From Gari tellinella (lineage: Eukaryota > Mollusca > Bivalvia > Cardiida > Psammobiidae), in assembly GCA_922989275.2 (NCBI GenBank), contig OV277869.1, forward strand, positions 20,904,189 through 20,968,188: a stretch of 64,000 bases of DNA, read 5' to 3'. The notes under the pieces were generated by a model. It did no database searches, was not told the DNA's origin, and worked only from the letters and a program-made list of their open reading frames with translations. Shown piece by piece: positions 33,687 through 45,310 of this stretch. The stretch's first letter is position 1. Every line of letters starts with the position of its first letter. Made by a program: the position numbers and the translations under genes.

Positions 33687-34107
33687 CTGAAAGACACTTG
33701 TTTGTTCTTCCCCTTGAAGACCTTTAAATAGTTACAGGTACCACTAGTTACAATTAGTGAGGCTGTCCTAGTGTTGTAGCTAACAGAAGTGGGATGTTTA
33801 ACTCCATCAGCCTCATCAAGCAGCACGCTATACCCCTGTCCCCCTTTCTTAACATGTAACACATTGTTAGACATGTATCCAGACACCATGATATTGTCGT
33901 TGACGTCTACACACACTCCTCTGGCTCCCTCGAGTTCTTTAGCTGTAAAGGTAGATAACACATTCCCTTGTCGATCAAGAGTTATTAAGCCCTTCACCAT
34001 GTCTGCCACATGTATTCTGCTGCCGTTGTTGCTAACTGCCACATGCATAGGTTGAGAGGTCAAAGGTTTGCCAGTTGTGTCTGTCTTGAATGTATGTAGA
34101 AGGTTCC
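33683..34107 (-). CDS. B-box/NHL gene, exon 3 (C-terminal propeller)
   Basis: Last coding exon (residues 425-565) of the B-box gene. The acceptor TATCTATCTTTAG precedes the exon at 34107, and the incoming phase (1) matches exon 2. It encodes several beta-propeller blades of NHL type: GNLLHTFKTD, PMHVAVSNNGSRIHVADM, GVCVDVNDNIMVSGYMSNN and LIVTSGTCNYLKVFKGK. In NHL proteins such blades bind RNA or protein partners; the partner here cannot be read from sequence. The stop (33683-33685) lies on the boundary of a degenerate M1 MITE, so the last few residues and the 3'UTR may be MITE-derived. Confidence 0.85.
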
Positions 34108-34539
34108 CTAAAGATAGATAATAATGTGTTGGTTTTATTTCAAAATATTTTCCCAATACTTTTATCGCATGTCCGAGCGATGAAACTTGTTTTTTTTTCT
34201 ATACTGTAGATCTATGTTTAGCTTCCATCTAAAAAAGAAACATGAAAAACAGTGATGGATTTGCTCAATGCAAGACCTAATCATTACAACAGGTGAGCGA
34301 TATCAGAACATTGTTCCTACGTTTGCCCTCAATTGAGCTGCTATCGTTATATAAGACTACAAATATATTTTCAATTGAAATGTTTGTCTTAGATCTATAT
34401 GGGTTTTACTGTATTTTCATACATCTCGGAAGACATTAGATCTAACACTCCCAAAATGAACGTGTTTATGCTAAAACTTATTTCCTGGGGTGCATGCAGT
34501 TTGATGCTAGATCAGATGGCAAGGAAATGGAGCAAATAC
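34108..34539 (-). other. B-box gene intron 2 (432 nt)
   Basis: GT-AG intron (GTATTTGCTCC ... CTATCTTTAG) between phase-1 ends. It contains a 21-bp remnant of an AGCTCACC element right end (ACAACAGGTGAGCGATATCA at about 34288). Confidence 0.8.
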
Positions 34540-35510
34540 CTGACTTGTAGACACGAATATGGCCGAGCCCTTCCCCTGACTGTGACCGCCCTCCACATGA
34601 TACATAGAGTTCATCATAGAGGTAACTATAGGCCACTCCCCGACAGTACTCGTCTACCTGTATGGCCTTCTCCAACACCAAGTCTTGTTTCACGCTCACA
34701 AACTGCACTAGCTTCACTCCGGGCAAGCTCACTGCAATCTTGCCATCGCCTGTGCTACAAACTGCAAATGGCTCACTGCACATCTGTAGCCAAGTCTCTT
34801 CACACAAGTCCCAGCAACTGTTCAAACATTTAATCTTCTCGTTTTCAAAATCTGTTACAACAACAATGCCATCTTGCAAAACTTCAGCATCTTGAATGTC
34901 ACATTCTGAAATGTCAGATACGTGGTGTATGTCAACATCTATGTGTTCTTCCAGTTTCAACCCTTCGTCTTTCCGTGTTGCAAATCCACCTAAAGAATGC
35001 AGATTCTCAAGAAATTGTTCAACCTTTGGATTCAAGATAAACTCTTTGAACATTTCATTCATGTCGCTCTTCCTTATCTTTCTCAGAAGTTCTTCGCCTT
35101 CACGCTTGATTTTCTTGCCTCTTTGAAGTCTGAGAAGAAATTGCAAGCTTGTTTCGCCATCATTATCAATTTGCTTCCCACACGCTTCCAGTAAAGCAGA
35201 AGTGACATTTATATATGTTATATCTGCTTCAAGCACATCGTCCCTAGCAATACAGTCACTGTTTAGCTCATCAACAGCTTTCTTTTCAAGCTCTTCAAAG
35301 AGAAGATTAGCTCTTTTCCTGAGATCTCTCACCGCTGCCAGGGAAGTGACTGTGGTTTTTCTCACCTTCACCTGCATTTCCCGGTGTTTGCCTCGTTGGT
35401 AGTCGAGCTCACTGGAGAGACATTTTAACTCGTTTCCTAGAGTTGTCTGTATTCCACTGTTGTCCTGGTTTAGAGCAGCTTCCTGGAGGCCAACTACACT
35501 CGTGCAAGAA
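34540..35510 (-). CDS. B-box/NHL gene, exon 2 (coiled coil, propeller start)
   Basis: Exon of 971 nt, residues 101-425. The acceptor CTATTTCTAG is at 35511-35512 and the donor GTATTT at 34538-34539. Its first codons give SSCTSVVGLQ, and this Cys (residue 103) is the last zinc ligand of the second B-box begun in exon 1. Residues about 110-270 are Lys/Glu-rich with a heptad pattern (LRKRANLLFEELEKKAVDEL), a coiled coil as in TRIM proteins. From about residue 310 NHL/propeller-like strands start (AEVLQDGIVVVTDFENEKIK). There is no RING finger and no sign of frame damage over more than 320 codons. Confidence 0.88.
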
Positions 35511-37402
35511 CTAGAAATAGACAACAATGGAGAACACATTATTCTTTTCCAGCTAAAACAATGTTGTCCATTGCAGACTATTTGGCAATGCAAAATGTAT
35601 AACCTTGGGGCTAGACCAGACACGGGGTAACCCGGTCAGTCTCCACACTGTTTGCCATCCATATTTAGCCATTTACCAAATGAGCCTTAAGGCATGTTCT
35701 GCATTACTTTCAACCTGCTTAAAATTACTATCGTCTAGCGTTATAAAAACTGTTTCTCATGGTGCTTACGTATTCACGACTGTTTACAGATCAATTACTT
35801 ACTCAGGTGGAAAAATCAATTAAAGACATGAAGAATGCTTTTTTATGACGCAAAGGTCACTGGTTAGGAACTTGGTTACAGTGGGGCGAGGGTCCTCGCG
35901 ACAGGTGGTATCGGAGTCCTGACTATACATGTTTCAGAGTCTCGTCGTGAAACAAAACTTGGCACGCTGAAGTGAACGCAAAAGAGGTAATTCAAGGTCA
36001 AATTGACATAATCACTGTAAATCGTTATTGTCACCATATAGTCCGATGTTTTTCTAAGTGTCGTGCATGCTTAATTCGTTTTATTTATGGAATTTACGCT
36101 TGAAATAGTTAATAAAACGACGCGGTAATCAAGGTTTTTGTTCACAACGATCAATTCTTATAAATGACTGCATAATTTCGCCTGCAATCTGGCAAGATTA
36201 ATTCTTAAATTGCATCTTTGCAAGAGAATCACATTAAAAATATCGTATGTCAATGACATTTTCTGGATTTCAAGTGGTTGTTAAGGTTAAGAGTCTAACA
36301 GAGAGTGCTACAGGTTCTCTAACAACAGGTTATTAAACGTTACAGGTTCTTATCGACATTTTTGTTTTTGTTTGAGAGAGAATGGATCTAAAGTGCATGT
36401 ATTGCAAGAGGTCCTTTATCTTTTACAATGCTTTTAGCTGTCACCTGTCTTTTATACAATCATTTTTTTTGTTTTAGCGGTTGTAAATGAGATTTACTGT
36501 AATTATTACGTATTACTGCTTTCGGTTAATGCCTACTTGATATTTTATCAGATGTAAAGAACCATCGTCGTATTTAATAATTTCGAAATAGTTAACACGA
36601 TGCAAAAATAATAAAAAGTACTCAATTTCAAAGATTCTGTTGCTGTATTATTTCCCAAAATAAAAACCAGACTCTTAAAAATTAAATATATTCTTGCAAA
36701 TATCTCTAAAGCGATCACTGAAATAATCTAACGTGTGGAACAGCTCCAAAGGCAAAACATAACCGGTACATATAATAAAAAAGAACCTGCAAATTTATCG
36801 TATGGTTATCTCAGTCCATTACATGTCTTGTCAACCAAAGCATAGTAGTTAATGCAAAAAACTGAGAACCACCTTTAATTTAGACATTATGGTGAGCAAG
36901 GTAAATTCTTCTCTCATATCTTGCCACAGGCGATCTCTAGTCTCGATTTGCACTATTTGTGCTCTTTTTGAATGCAAATTCTCACAATAAGTTGCTCAAT
37001 ATATTTAAATTTAATTAATAACTTTCTAACTATTTCTCAGACAAATAAATCATATGTGCAAAACGTTCCGTCAAATATTAAATATATGTTTAACCTGTTC
37101 ACTGCTTTACTCTTACCGTATAAACACAGATAAACAGGTTAGATTCGAATGAGAAGATGACTAAGTATGTGTCTGAATCGGATCAAAGCTGTTTGACTAT
37201 CTTAGAGATCCTTTTTCGCGTTCGATCCTGGTGAGACATCGAGAAAGTTGGCGCCGCATCATGCTCATAACTGTTTGCAAATACGACTGTTAGTCTATTA
37301 AATGTATAAAACAGAATGCGTTACAGATCTTCCTCCGAGAATAGGATCGAACCGCACTCGAACCCGTGCATATTATCAACTTTGTAAAATTTAATAAGTA
37401 AT

Positions 37403-37654
37403 TCAAATCTCAAGCGTGAGTAAATTTGCTTTTTTTCTGGAGTCGTCTAAACGACGGCCTACATGAAAATGAGTTCCACAAACAAAAACCAGATTCTTTG
37501 GTCCATGTTTGTCTTCGAGATGTTCAATGAGCGAGGCTTTGGTATTGAGTTCTGCTCCGCAAGTGTCACATTCAAAGGCACTCTTTTGCCAAGAATGATA
37601 AACATGCTGATGTCTTGCCAGAGTTTTCCGATTATTAAACCGTCCGCAGTATAA
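37403..37654 (-). pseudogene. C2H2 zinc-finger fragment in the CACTG transposon
   Basis: The minus-strand frame after a TAA reads CGRFNNRKTLARHQHVYH, then FECDTCGAELNTKASLIEHL and EDKHG: two C2H2-type fingers (C-x2-C ... H-x3-4-H). No start codon or acceptor is convincing, so this is a fragment or an internal exon. It lies within the transposon ends, so it may be the DNA-binding part of its transposase, though capture of host coding sequence is also possible. Confidence 0.5.
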
Positions 37655-37770
37655 TTAATAAAGCATTTTGATTTTGCTGTGATACGCTATTACGTGTTAA
37701 TTAAAGTCATAGACTGAACTGAAAGATTTATTGCACAAAGTGCAATTTACCGTTCTTTTCGATGAAACTA

Positions 37771-38037
37771 CCCCTGTGAAAAGTGTTCAGGAATTATAGA
37801 ATACCCATGAACGTTAAATAGAATAATTCTAGGGCTTCAAAATATACTTTACACATTCTACAAAAGGAGTTCAAGAACTTCTGCAATTCTAGAACAATGG
37901 TTCTAAAAACATCAAATTCCTAAAATTATTGCAGCATATTCATGAACGTTTCATGGCCACTTCTACTATTTTTTCATGACTATTCAAGAAATCGTTCTAG
38001 AATAGTTCTAGAATAATTCAATACCTTCCCACAGGGG
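37771..38037. mobile_element. TA MITE with CCCCTGTG ends
   Basis: CCCCTGTGAAAAGTGTTCAG at the left and TTCCCACAGGGG at the right, each next to TA (37769-37770 and 38038-38039). The interior is rich in TAGAATAATTCTAG-like words. 267 bp, non-coding. Confidence 0.7.
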
Positions 38038-38542
38038 TATTTTTGTGGCGCTAAAGAATGCCTGAAGTTGTGGTCATGTACTGATATTCTTTACAAAGAA
38101 TGTACTGATATTTTTTACAAAGAAACTGCTTTTTTTCATCTGCTTTTACGATATTTGCACGGGAGTCCGGCTGCTGGAAGTGCCGCATATATTGCTATTG
38201 CCGTTTACTTCAATATCCAGACTTATATAGGGTAAACGGGGGTCTTCTAACGAGATCTCGCCCATTTCGAGATTCGTGAATACTCTGTAACACTGTTAAG
38301 AAGAACCTGTAACACTTATCAAACAGTCGCCAGGGACCTGTAACCTCTACATCACAATGATAAGTAACACCAAACTTATGATTATTATTTACTATTATTA
38401 TACCAGATTTATATAGCGCTCTTTTCACACAGGGGTAGTGCGTTCAAAAGCGCTTCACATGAAGTTACACAAATGTACCTACAAACAAGAAAAGACAAAA
38501 TAACTACAATATGATCTAAAATAAACATGAATAAAACATAAA

Positions 38543-38945
38543 AGACAGCCCCCAAAAAGGCGATCACATTACTCCCATCAATCAGCAATGAAGCAACCGG
38601 CTTCTGATTGTCGACCGATAGAAACAATAGTAGAGCGCCCCAATGCAGGCCGCCAGGAAAAGACAAATAACTACAATTAGATGTAAAATAAACATAATAA
38701 TCGTACAAAAGACAGCCCCCAAAATGGCGATCACGTTACCCCATCAATCAAGAGCAACGAAGCAAATGGCTTCTTTATGCGGACTGATAGAAATAACAGT
38801 AGAGCGCCCAATGAAGGCCACTAAACATACAGAAGACAGCCCCCAAAACGGCGATTGCACTACCTCAACAATCGAGAGCAACGAAGCAAATGGCTTCTTT
38901 ATGCCGACTGATAGAAATAATAGCAGAACGCCCAATGCAGGCCGC
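38543..38945 (-). repeat. Tandem repeats in the LINE 3'UTR
   Basis: The word AGACAGCCCCCAAAA recurs at 38543, 38710 and 38834, followed each time by GGCGAT, a GAAGCAA-GGCTTCT stretch and AGAGCGCCC-AATG. Unit spacing is 167 and 124 bp. Confidence 0.65.
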
Positions 38946-39087
38946 CCAATGTAACATAACTAGGAAAAATAGCATGCGACAATAACTAAAATTTCTATAA
39001 GAGACCGAAAACCAGATAATACTCCAGAAACTCCCATTTGGACCCACAACATCTACAGCAAGAACATATCTCATAGGTAGCAGTGCT

Positions 39088-39819
39088 CTAATAACAAATA
39101 TTAAAGTAATGTGTTTTCAGATGCTTTTTGAAAACTGCAACTGAGCTTGCATCTCTAATGTCTGATGGTAGACTGTTCCAGAGCTTTGGGGCTGCATGCA
39201 TGAAACTTCTATCTCCAAACCTCACCAAACGACTCCTCGGTACAACCAGCGATACTGATTTAGTTGCAGACCGCAGCTCTCTTCGAGGTTTATACACGTC
39301 AAGCATATTGACAATGTACCTTGGAGAATCATTGCACATGGCTTTGTATGTGAGTGTCAGAATTTTGAATTCAATTCGGTGTTGAACTGGAATCCAGCGA
39401 AGATCCTTCAAGACTGGAGTGATGTGATTGTACCGAGGGGTCCTGGTAATGATGCGGGCTGCTGTATTTTGCACACGCTGTAGTTTGCATAATGAGTTTT
39501 GGGGAATCCCATACAGCAGTGAGTTGCAGTAGTCAATTTTTGAAGTGACCAGAGAATTGATCAAGGTCTTTGTAGCTTCTGGAGAAAGGTACTGTCTAAT
39601 ATGACCTATCTGCCGCAGCTGTGAGTAGCCAGACCTGCACAGAGCGTTAATGTGCTGTGTCATATCCATTTGGGAATCTAATCTAGCACCAAGATTCTTC
39701 ACACATACTGATGGTTTGATTTTAGAGTTTCCCACTTGTACGTGAAAATCTTCAGGAACGTTAAACTTTTTTGAATGAAACAGTATGACCTCAGTTTTGT
39801 CAGTGTGAAGCTTCAACAT
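39088..39819 (-). pseudogene. CR1-like LINE, RT thumb and C-terminal domain
   Basis: Reads [52 protein letters not shown] and RLVRFGDRSFMHAAPKLWNS, all standard for the region after the RT catalytic core in CR1/L2-type LINEs. The previous frame ends at [15 protein letters not shown]; about 15 nt seem deleted with a frameshift at the join. Confidence 0.8.
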
Positions 39820-40504
39820 GTTCTTTTAGACACCCTTCGACTTTTGAAAGGGCTTCTTGTTGACAAGATGTGTTTTTAGGCTTAAATGACAAGTATAACT
39901 GTGAATCATCTGCATAGAAGTGATGATCCAGCTGATGATTTCTGCAAATTGAGCCGACAGGTTTTGTGTATAAGATGTAGTTCTTCGGCCCAAGGACTGA
40001 CCCCTGTGGCACACTATATTTCATTTGAACTGGGGCAGATAATTCGCCATCTACCGCGACTTTTTGGTAACGGTCGGTCAGGTATGAGGTCATCCACTTA
40101 AGTGGGTTTCCAATAATTTTGAAGTATTTTTCAAGGCGATTGAGTAATGTTTCATGATCAATTGTGTCGAATGCGGCAGATAGGTCAAGCATCACTAGAA
40201 TTGTGATTTCATTCTTATCAAGATATTGCAAGATGTCATTTTGAACTTTTAGAAGAGCAGTTTCTGTAGAGTGATGCTTACGATATGCTGACTGATGTTG
40301 TTCATGCAGATTGTTTGTGGTCAAATGGGACTCAATGCGTTTGTCTACTACCTTTTCTAATACTTTTGAGATAAATGGCAAATTTGATACAGGCCTGTAG
40401 TTCTTAAGATCATTTGTATCGAGATCAGGTTTTTTCAAAAGAGGTCTTACATGCGACTTTTTGAATTCTTTTGGAACATACGCAGATTCCAGCGAAGAGT
40501 TCAC
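39800..40504 (-). pseudogene. CR1-like LINE reverse transcriptase core
   Basis: RT fingers and palm: [60 protein letters not shown], the PQGSVLGP box and the catalytic [10 protein letters not shown]. The frame is offset from the upstream one by a single A in the A-run at about 40506-40512. Catalytic residues are intact, so it decayed recently, or that shift is an assembly error. Confidence 0.85.
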
Positions 40505-41295
40505 AATTTTTTTAACGACGGTAGGAGCTCGTCAAGGCATAACTTTAAAAGCCATGTAGGTATTGGGTCGAGTTCACAGGACTTACATGGGGATGCCTTC
40601 ACAATCTCCCCAATTTCTGCTGCTGTAGCAGAGTCAAAGCTTTCTAAAGAATTCATTGAATGCAACGTTTCTGTGATGACTGGGGTGCATGACATTGATT
40701 CAGAGGCAATGTCTGTCCGTATTTTGTCCACCTTTTCAATAAAAAAGTCGCTGAAATCATGCGCAAGTTGTTTTGAAGACACATTTTTTGGCAGTGCAAT
40801 TTCACTGTTTGCACCCAGGAGATGCTTAGTGACTTTAAAAAGACTCTTCGAGTCCTGTTGACAGGATTCTACTTTTTCTGTGTAAAAATTAACCTTTGAC
40901 TCTGCTAATAATTTGTTTACTTTAGCACACTGCTCTCGATACAGTTGATGATCAATTATGAGTTTGGATAATTTCCACTTTCGTTCCACCTTTCGCTTTA
41001 AATGTTTAGCATCGTGAAGTTCCTGGGTGTACCATGGACATGATGGCCTGAGAGTTATGGTCTTAGTTTTCAATGGTGCATGCTTATTGAGCAGGGCTTT
41101 AAGTTCATGTGTGTATACACCGACAATTTCGTTAATATCTGTCATTTTCAGAATTTCTTTAATTGAATCTGAGTTAAGGATATCTCTTTTAAATAAATCG
41201 ACATTAATGTCCCTAAGCTTTCGAAATGAAACAATTTTTTGATGGGCGGATGTTTTTCTGCCTTTGCTCTGAAAGACACAGAGAAATGATAACAT
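40501..41295 (-). pseudogene. CR1-like LINE, connector between EN and RT
   Basis: Contains HAPLKTKTITLRPSCPWYT, AKHLKRKVERKWK and HDFSDFFIEKVDKIRTDI, the conserved linker of this LINE group. Only residues from about KTSAHQKIVSFRKLRDIN onward look family-like; the first dozen codons are probably flanking sequence beyond the 5' truncation point. Confidence 0.75.
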
Positions 41296-41753
41296 TAAAA
41301 ATCGGACATATTTCTTTTAAAAAATGCTTCAATATTAGAAAAATACGAACAAGTAGATTATCTTATTGTGTTAAATGCTGCAATTTCTTACATAAATTCA
41401 ACTTATAACAAAAGTATGTGCATATTCATGTAGACAGTTGGGACCACTTGCTTTTATTTCCTCTATTTACCTGAATTCTAACGCAGGCGACGTTAAGTAT
41501 CGTCTTAAAAAGAAGCCAAAAGCTCTTACAACGTTTTAATGAAGAATCCTTTTTATGAGGCTGTGTAAACCCGCTGAACAATTATATGTTTACATGTACA
41601 CGCGAGAAAAAGTCATGACTCTGAAACATTTTGCGAAACGATCCCTATACCACATGTCGCGAGGACCCTTGCCCCACTGTAACCAAGTTCCTAACCAGTG
41701 AAGGTAATGTGAAACGTCAAGAATTACAAGAAACTGTAATTTTCTACATTTTT

Positions 41754-43376
41754 AGCTCACCTGAGCCAAAGGCTCAAGGTGAGCTATTGTGACCGCTCAC
41801 CGTCCGTAGTACGTCTGTCCGTCTGTCCGTTCACATTTACTTCAAACGACATCTCCTCTGAACCCGCGGATTGTAGGGCGGATTCAAACTGCTCATGATG
41901 TTCCTTGGATGCTTCTCTACAGAAGTTGTTCAAATGAAAGGGAAAAAGCAAAAACTCAGCTTGAAAAAGCAAAAAAGCAAAAAACTTTAAAAAATCTTCT
42001 TGCCCAAAACTACTAGGCCCTAAGCTTTGATATTTTTACAGTAGAATCTCCTGGTCGACCCCTCTATAGTTTGTTAAAATGAAATCCCTAGGGTCACACT
42101 TGACGCCACCCTGCGCAGTTAAAGTGCTGCTCTAGGCAGGTTTCACAGTATTTTTGATGAAGCAGAACTGTATTTTACCTGAGTTACTCTTAATATACTA
42201 AGGGCAAATAGCCAATATTTGCAAACATTTTGGATCCAGATCAGATGCAACATAATCATAATGCTACATCTAATCTGGATCCAACCTATTTGCCACTCAT
42301 TTACCAACTTAACATTTTCTAAATTGTTTTTTTGTACACTTTTCACATACAGTAGGTTTTAAGCAGACATCATTTCAGTCTGGTAAGGGTAAGCCCCAGA
42401 GCTCTACCCACTGAGGTCAAATATTATGCAACAGTTTGGGAGTATCACAGAACTGGTCATGATCAGCTGAACATGTTGTCTGCTAAAGTTTAGATATGGT
42501 TCAGTCTGCTTCATACTTAGAGAAACAGGATCTGGAAGTGATCCACTGACAGTTATGTAATTATGTCTTATGCCATATTTATACATATGTTTAATATTGG
42601 TTTTGTCAGAGTTATCTGTATGTTTTGTCATTTTTGCTTGTCCAGAATTCAACCCTTTCCCCCATACACTGACGTTTGTTAACCCATTACCCCATAAATG
42701 TGCATTTTTAGGCCTTTGATTTATTCCTCTACTTAAGAAAATAATTCCACTTTAAACAGTCATGAAAATGTAAGATGCGAAAGTAAAGCAAAGTGTGCAT
42801 TAAGACACATTCTGCTTTACTTTCAACCTGCTTTAGGTGGCCACCTATTTTCAAAACTAGAAACATGCTATGGGGTAATGGGTAAAATGAAATTGCCTAT
42901 TTGGAAAGAGCCTGATGAGAGGAAGTGCCATTTGCAAAGACCATAACTCTGACATCATTGTTTTTTTAGTTATTTCCCTTTGTGATATTTTCTTGTCAAG
43001 AAGACAACTTCAGTTCTACTGATGCTATTGTAATGAAATTTTATGTATGGAAAGAAACTGATGAGAGAAAATGCCATGCACAAGGGCAGCAATATTTAGT
43101 TTTTCCCCTTTGTCATATTTTATTGTCAGGAAAATAATTCCAGTTCTGCTGACGCTAGTGAAATAATTATCATTTATTGGAAATGGAGATAGCTTGATAA
43201 GAGGATATGTCATGGATAAGGGTCATAAGCTTGGCAACAAAATTCACTTTTGTCATGTTTTCTTGTCTGGAAGATAACTCCATTTATAGTTATATTAAAA
43301 TGTTGTCTTGCCCAGTCAACTTAGGTACAAACTTCAATGACCTCAGGTGAGCGAATTTAGGGCCATGGCCCTCTTG
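41754..43376 (+). mobile_element. Helentron-like element E, complete
   Basis: AGCTCACCTGAGCCAAAGG ... CAGGTGAGCGAATTTAGGGCC ATGGCCCTCTTG before T. It is the same subfamily as element B (reversed, 25961-29445) and carries the same passengers: P1 at 42221-42293, M1 at 42679-42886. A frame at 42404-42652 is shared with B (28558-28833), but I think it is non-coding element sequence. Confidence 0.8.
42679..42886 (-). mobile_element. M1 passenger inside element E
   Basis: TTAACCCATTACCCCATAAA ... GCTATGGGGTAATGGG. The junction with GACGTTTG is the same as in element B. Confidence 0.75.
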
Positions 43377-43701
43377 TATTGAATTGGGATTGCCTTTAAT
43401 ACTCGTACTTTAGTTTATATGGGAAATAATAACGTCTTCTGCACTTCACCAACATGACTTCACTTTCTACTATGAGCTGTTCTACTTTGACACAATTAAA
43501 CATGTGTTAAGCAACCACTAAGCTTTGCATATAGTGTACGTTTGATGCTGAACATTTGAATGCTAAAAAATAGGGATTCGCTTCCGTGATCACAAGCAAA
43601 CAAGAATATCTTTAATAAGGATATTTGTTGCAGGTTTAGCTATTTAGGGTAAAAGTAATAACTCATTGTGCAAATATGTCTATATCAACGGTTCGTTTTT
43701 T

Positions 43702-45072
43702 AGCTCACTTTAGCTAGCTCAGGGTGAGTTTTTGCAATCCTTGAATGTCCGGCGTCCGTCGTGCGTCGTCCGGCGTCAACACTCTAGAGGCCACAATATT
43801 TATCCAATCTTTCTCAAACTTGCTCAGATGGTATGTTGCCATAAGAGCTCGGATTAGTTCGATTATGGTTGAAATCTGACAAATAGGTCATGAGTTATCT
43901 ACCTTTGAACTGCTGAAAATGCTATATTTAACAGTGTTTACACTCTAGAGGCCACATTATTTATCCAATCTTTCTAAAACTTGTCCAGATTGTATATTGC
44001 CATAAGAATTCGAAAGAATTCGATTATGATTGTAATCTGATCAATAGGTCAAGAGTTATCTACCTTTGAATTGCCGATAATGCCATAATTAACAGTGTTT
44101 ACGTTCTAGAGTTCACAATTTTTATCCAATCTATTTCAAACTTGCCCAGATTGTATATGACTATAAGAGTTCAGATGAGTTCAATTATGGTTGTAATCTA
44201 ATAAATAAATCAAGAGTTATCTACCTTTGAATTGCCGATAATGCCATATTTAACAGTGTTTACGTTCTAGAGTTCACACTTTTTATCCAATCTATTTCAA
44301 ACTTGCTCAGATTGTATATGACTATAAGAGTTCAGATGAGTTCGATTATGGTTGAAATCAGACTCATAAATCGAGAGTTATCTACCTTTGAATTGCTGAA
44401 AATGCCATATTTAACGATGTTTAGACTCTAGAGGCCACAAATTTTATCCAATCTTTCTCAAACTTACTCAGATTGTATATTACCATAATACTTTAGAAGA
44501 GTTCAATTATGGTTGTAATCTGATCAATAGGTCAAGGGTTATCTACCTTTGAATTGCTGAAAATGATAAATTTAACAGTGTTTACGCTCTAGAGGCCACA
44601 ATATTTATCCAAGCTTTCCCAAACCTACCCAGATTGTATATGAACATAAGAGTTCGAAAAAGGGTGATTATGGTTGGAATCTGATAAATAGATCAAGATA
44701 TTTCTACCTTTGAATTGCTGAAAATGCCATATTTTACAGCATTTACACTCTTGCAACTACAGTTTTCAATGGATTATGATTATACTTGTACACAAAGGAT
44801 GTAGCTAAACGTTCTCGAAGAAGTACAATTATTGTTGAAATGTTATCATTGTGGCAATAGTTACCTGCCCTTGATATACTTTGAAATGCTAGAAAAAGGC
44901 TTCATTTCAGTATTGTTTAGGCCCATTGTTATTTGCCTTTGATGTACTCTACTATACTACAGTAGGTCCACAAACTTGAATGGATTTAGAATAAAACGGG
45001 TGAAATTCAAAGGTAAAGCTATCAGGCTTCATAACAAATGGTCAGCGATATTAGGGCCTTCAGGCCCTCTTG
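43702..45072 (+). mobile_element. Helentron-like element F, six ~160-bp core units
   Basis: AGCTCACTTTAGCTAGCTCA, then CCGGCGTCCGTCGTGCG, units starting CACTCTAGAGGCCACA (near 43783, 43938, 44105, 44268, 44424, 44586) and the end AGCGATATTAGGGCCTTCAGGCCCTCTTG before T. Same subfamily as 31500-32590. Confidence 0.8.
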
Positions 45073-45076
45073 TATT

Positions 45077-45300
45077 TATTATTTATTTGTTTATTATACC
45101 AGATTTATATAGCGCTCTTTTCACACAGAAGGTGTGCGTTCAAAAGCGCTTCACATGAAATCATATAAAAGTACTTACAAATTGAGAAAAGACAATTAAC
45201 TACATTTACAATAAAGCAAATCATCCTACTTGTAATTATTTCAATATAATTACTAAGATTATAAGATTTTTTATTATTAGTTTTTAAAATCAATTTTAAA
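45077..45300 (-). mobile_element. CR1-like LINE 3'-end fragment
   Basis: The plus strand reads ATACCAGATTTATATAGCGC TCTTTTCACAC and GCGTTCAAAAGCGCTTCACA, the same 3'UTR as at 38400-38470. Only about 220 bp survive, a typical 5'-truncated LINE insertion. Confidence 0.75.
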
Positions 45301-45310
45301 ATGAGTTAAA

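Larger units (their letters stand above)
38385..41290 (-). mobile_element. CR1/L2-like LINE, 5'-truncated and broken
   Basis: A non-LTR retrotransposon fragment. It has the connector after the endonuclease (40501-41295), the reverse transcriptase (39800-40504), the C-terminal domain (39088-39819) and a 3'UTR ending in GCGCTATATAAATCTGGTAT and AT-rich short repeats. The endonuclease and 5' end are absent. Assignment to the CR1/L2 group rests on RT motif style ([33 protein letters not shown]). Confidence 0.85.
35858..41700. mobile_element. CACTG-ended DNA transposon, split by a LINE
   Basis: Inverted ends of about 55 bp start CACTGGTTAGGAACTTGG at the left and its complement at the right, with only a few mismatches. 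They are flanked by an exact 5-bp repeat AAGGT (35853-35857 and 41701-41705). The interior carries a C2H2 zinc-finger fragment (37403-37654), a TA MITE and a CR1-like LINE. No transposase core was recognised. The CAC terminus with a 5-bp duplication is compatible with Transib-like or CMC-type elements, but the superfamily is unassigned. Confidence 0.65.

Noticed and set aside
28385..42886. Inverted segmental duplication with a 12-kb spacer
   Set aside because: It is better explained by two copies of one helentron-like subfamily in opposite orientation, since homology stops at the element ends.
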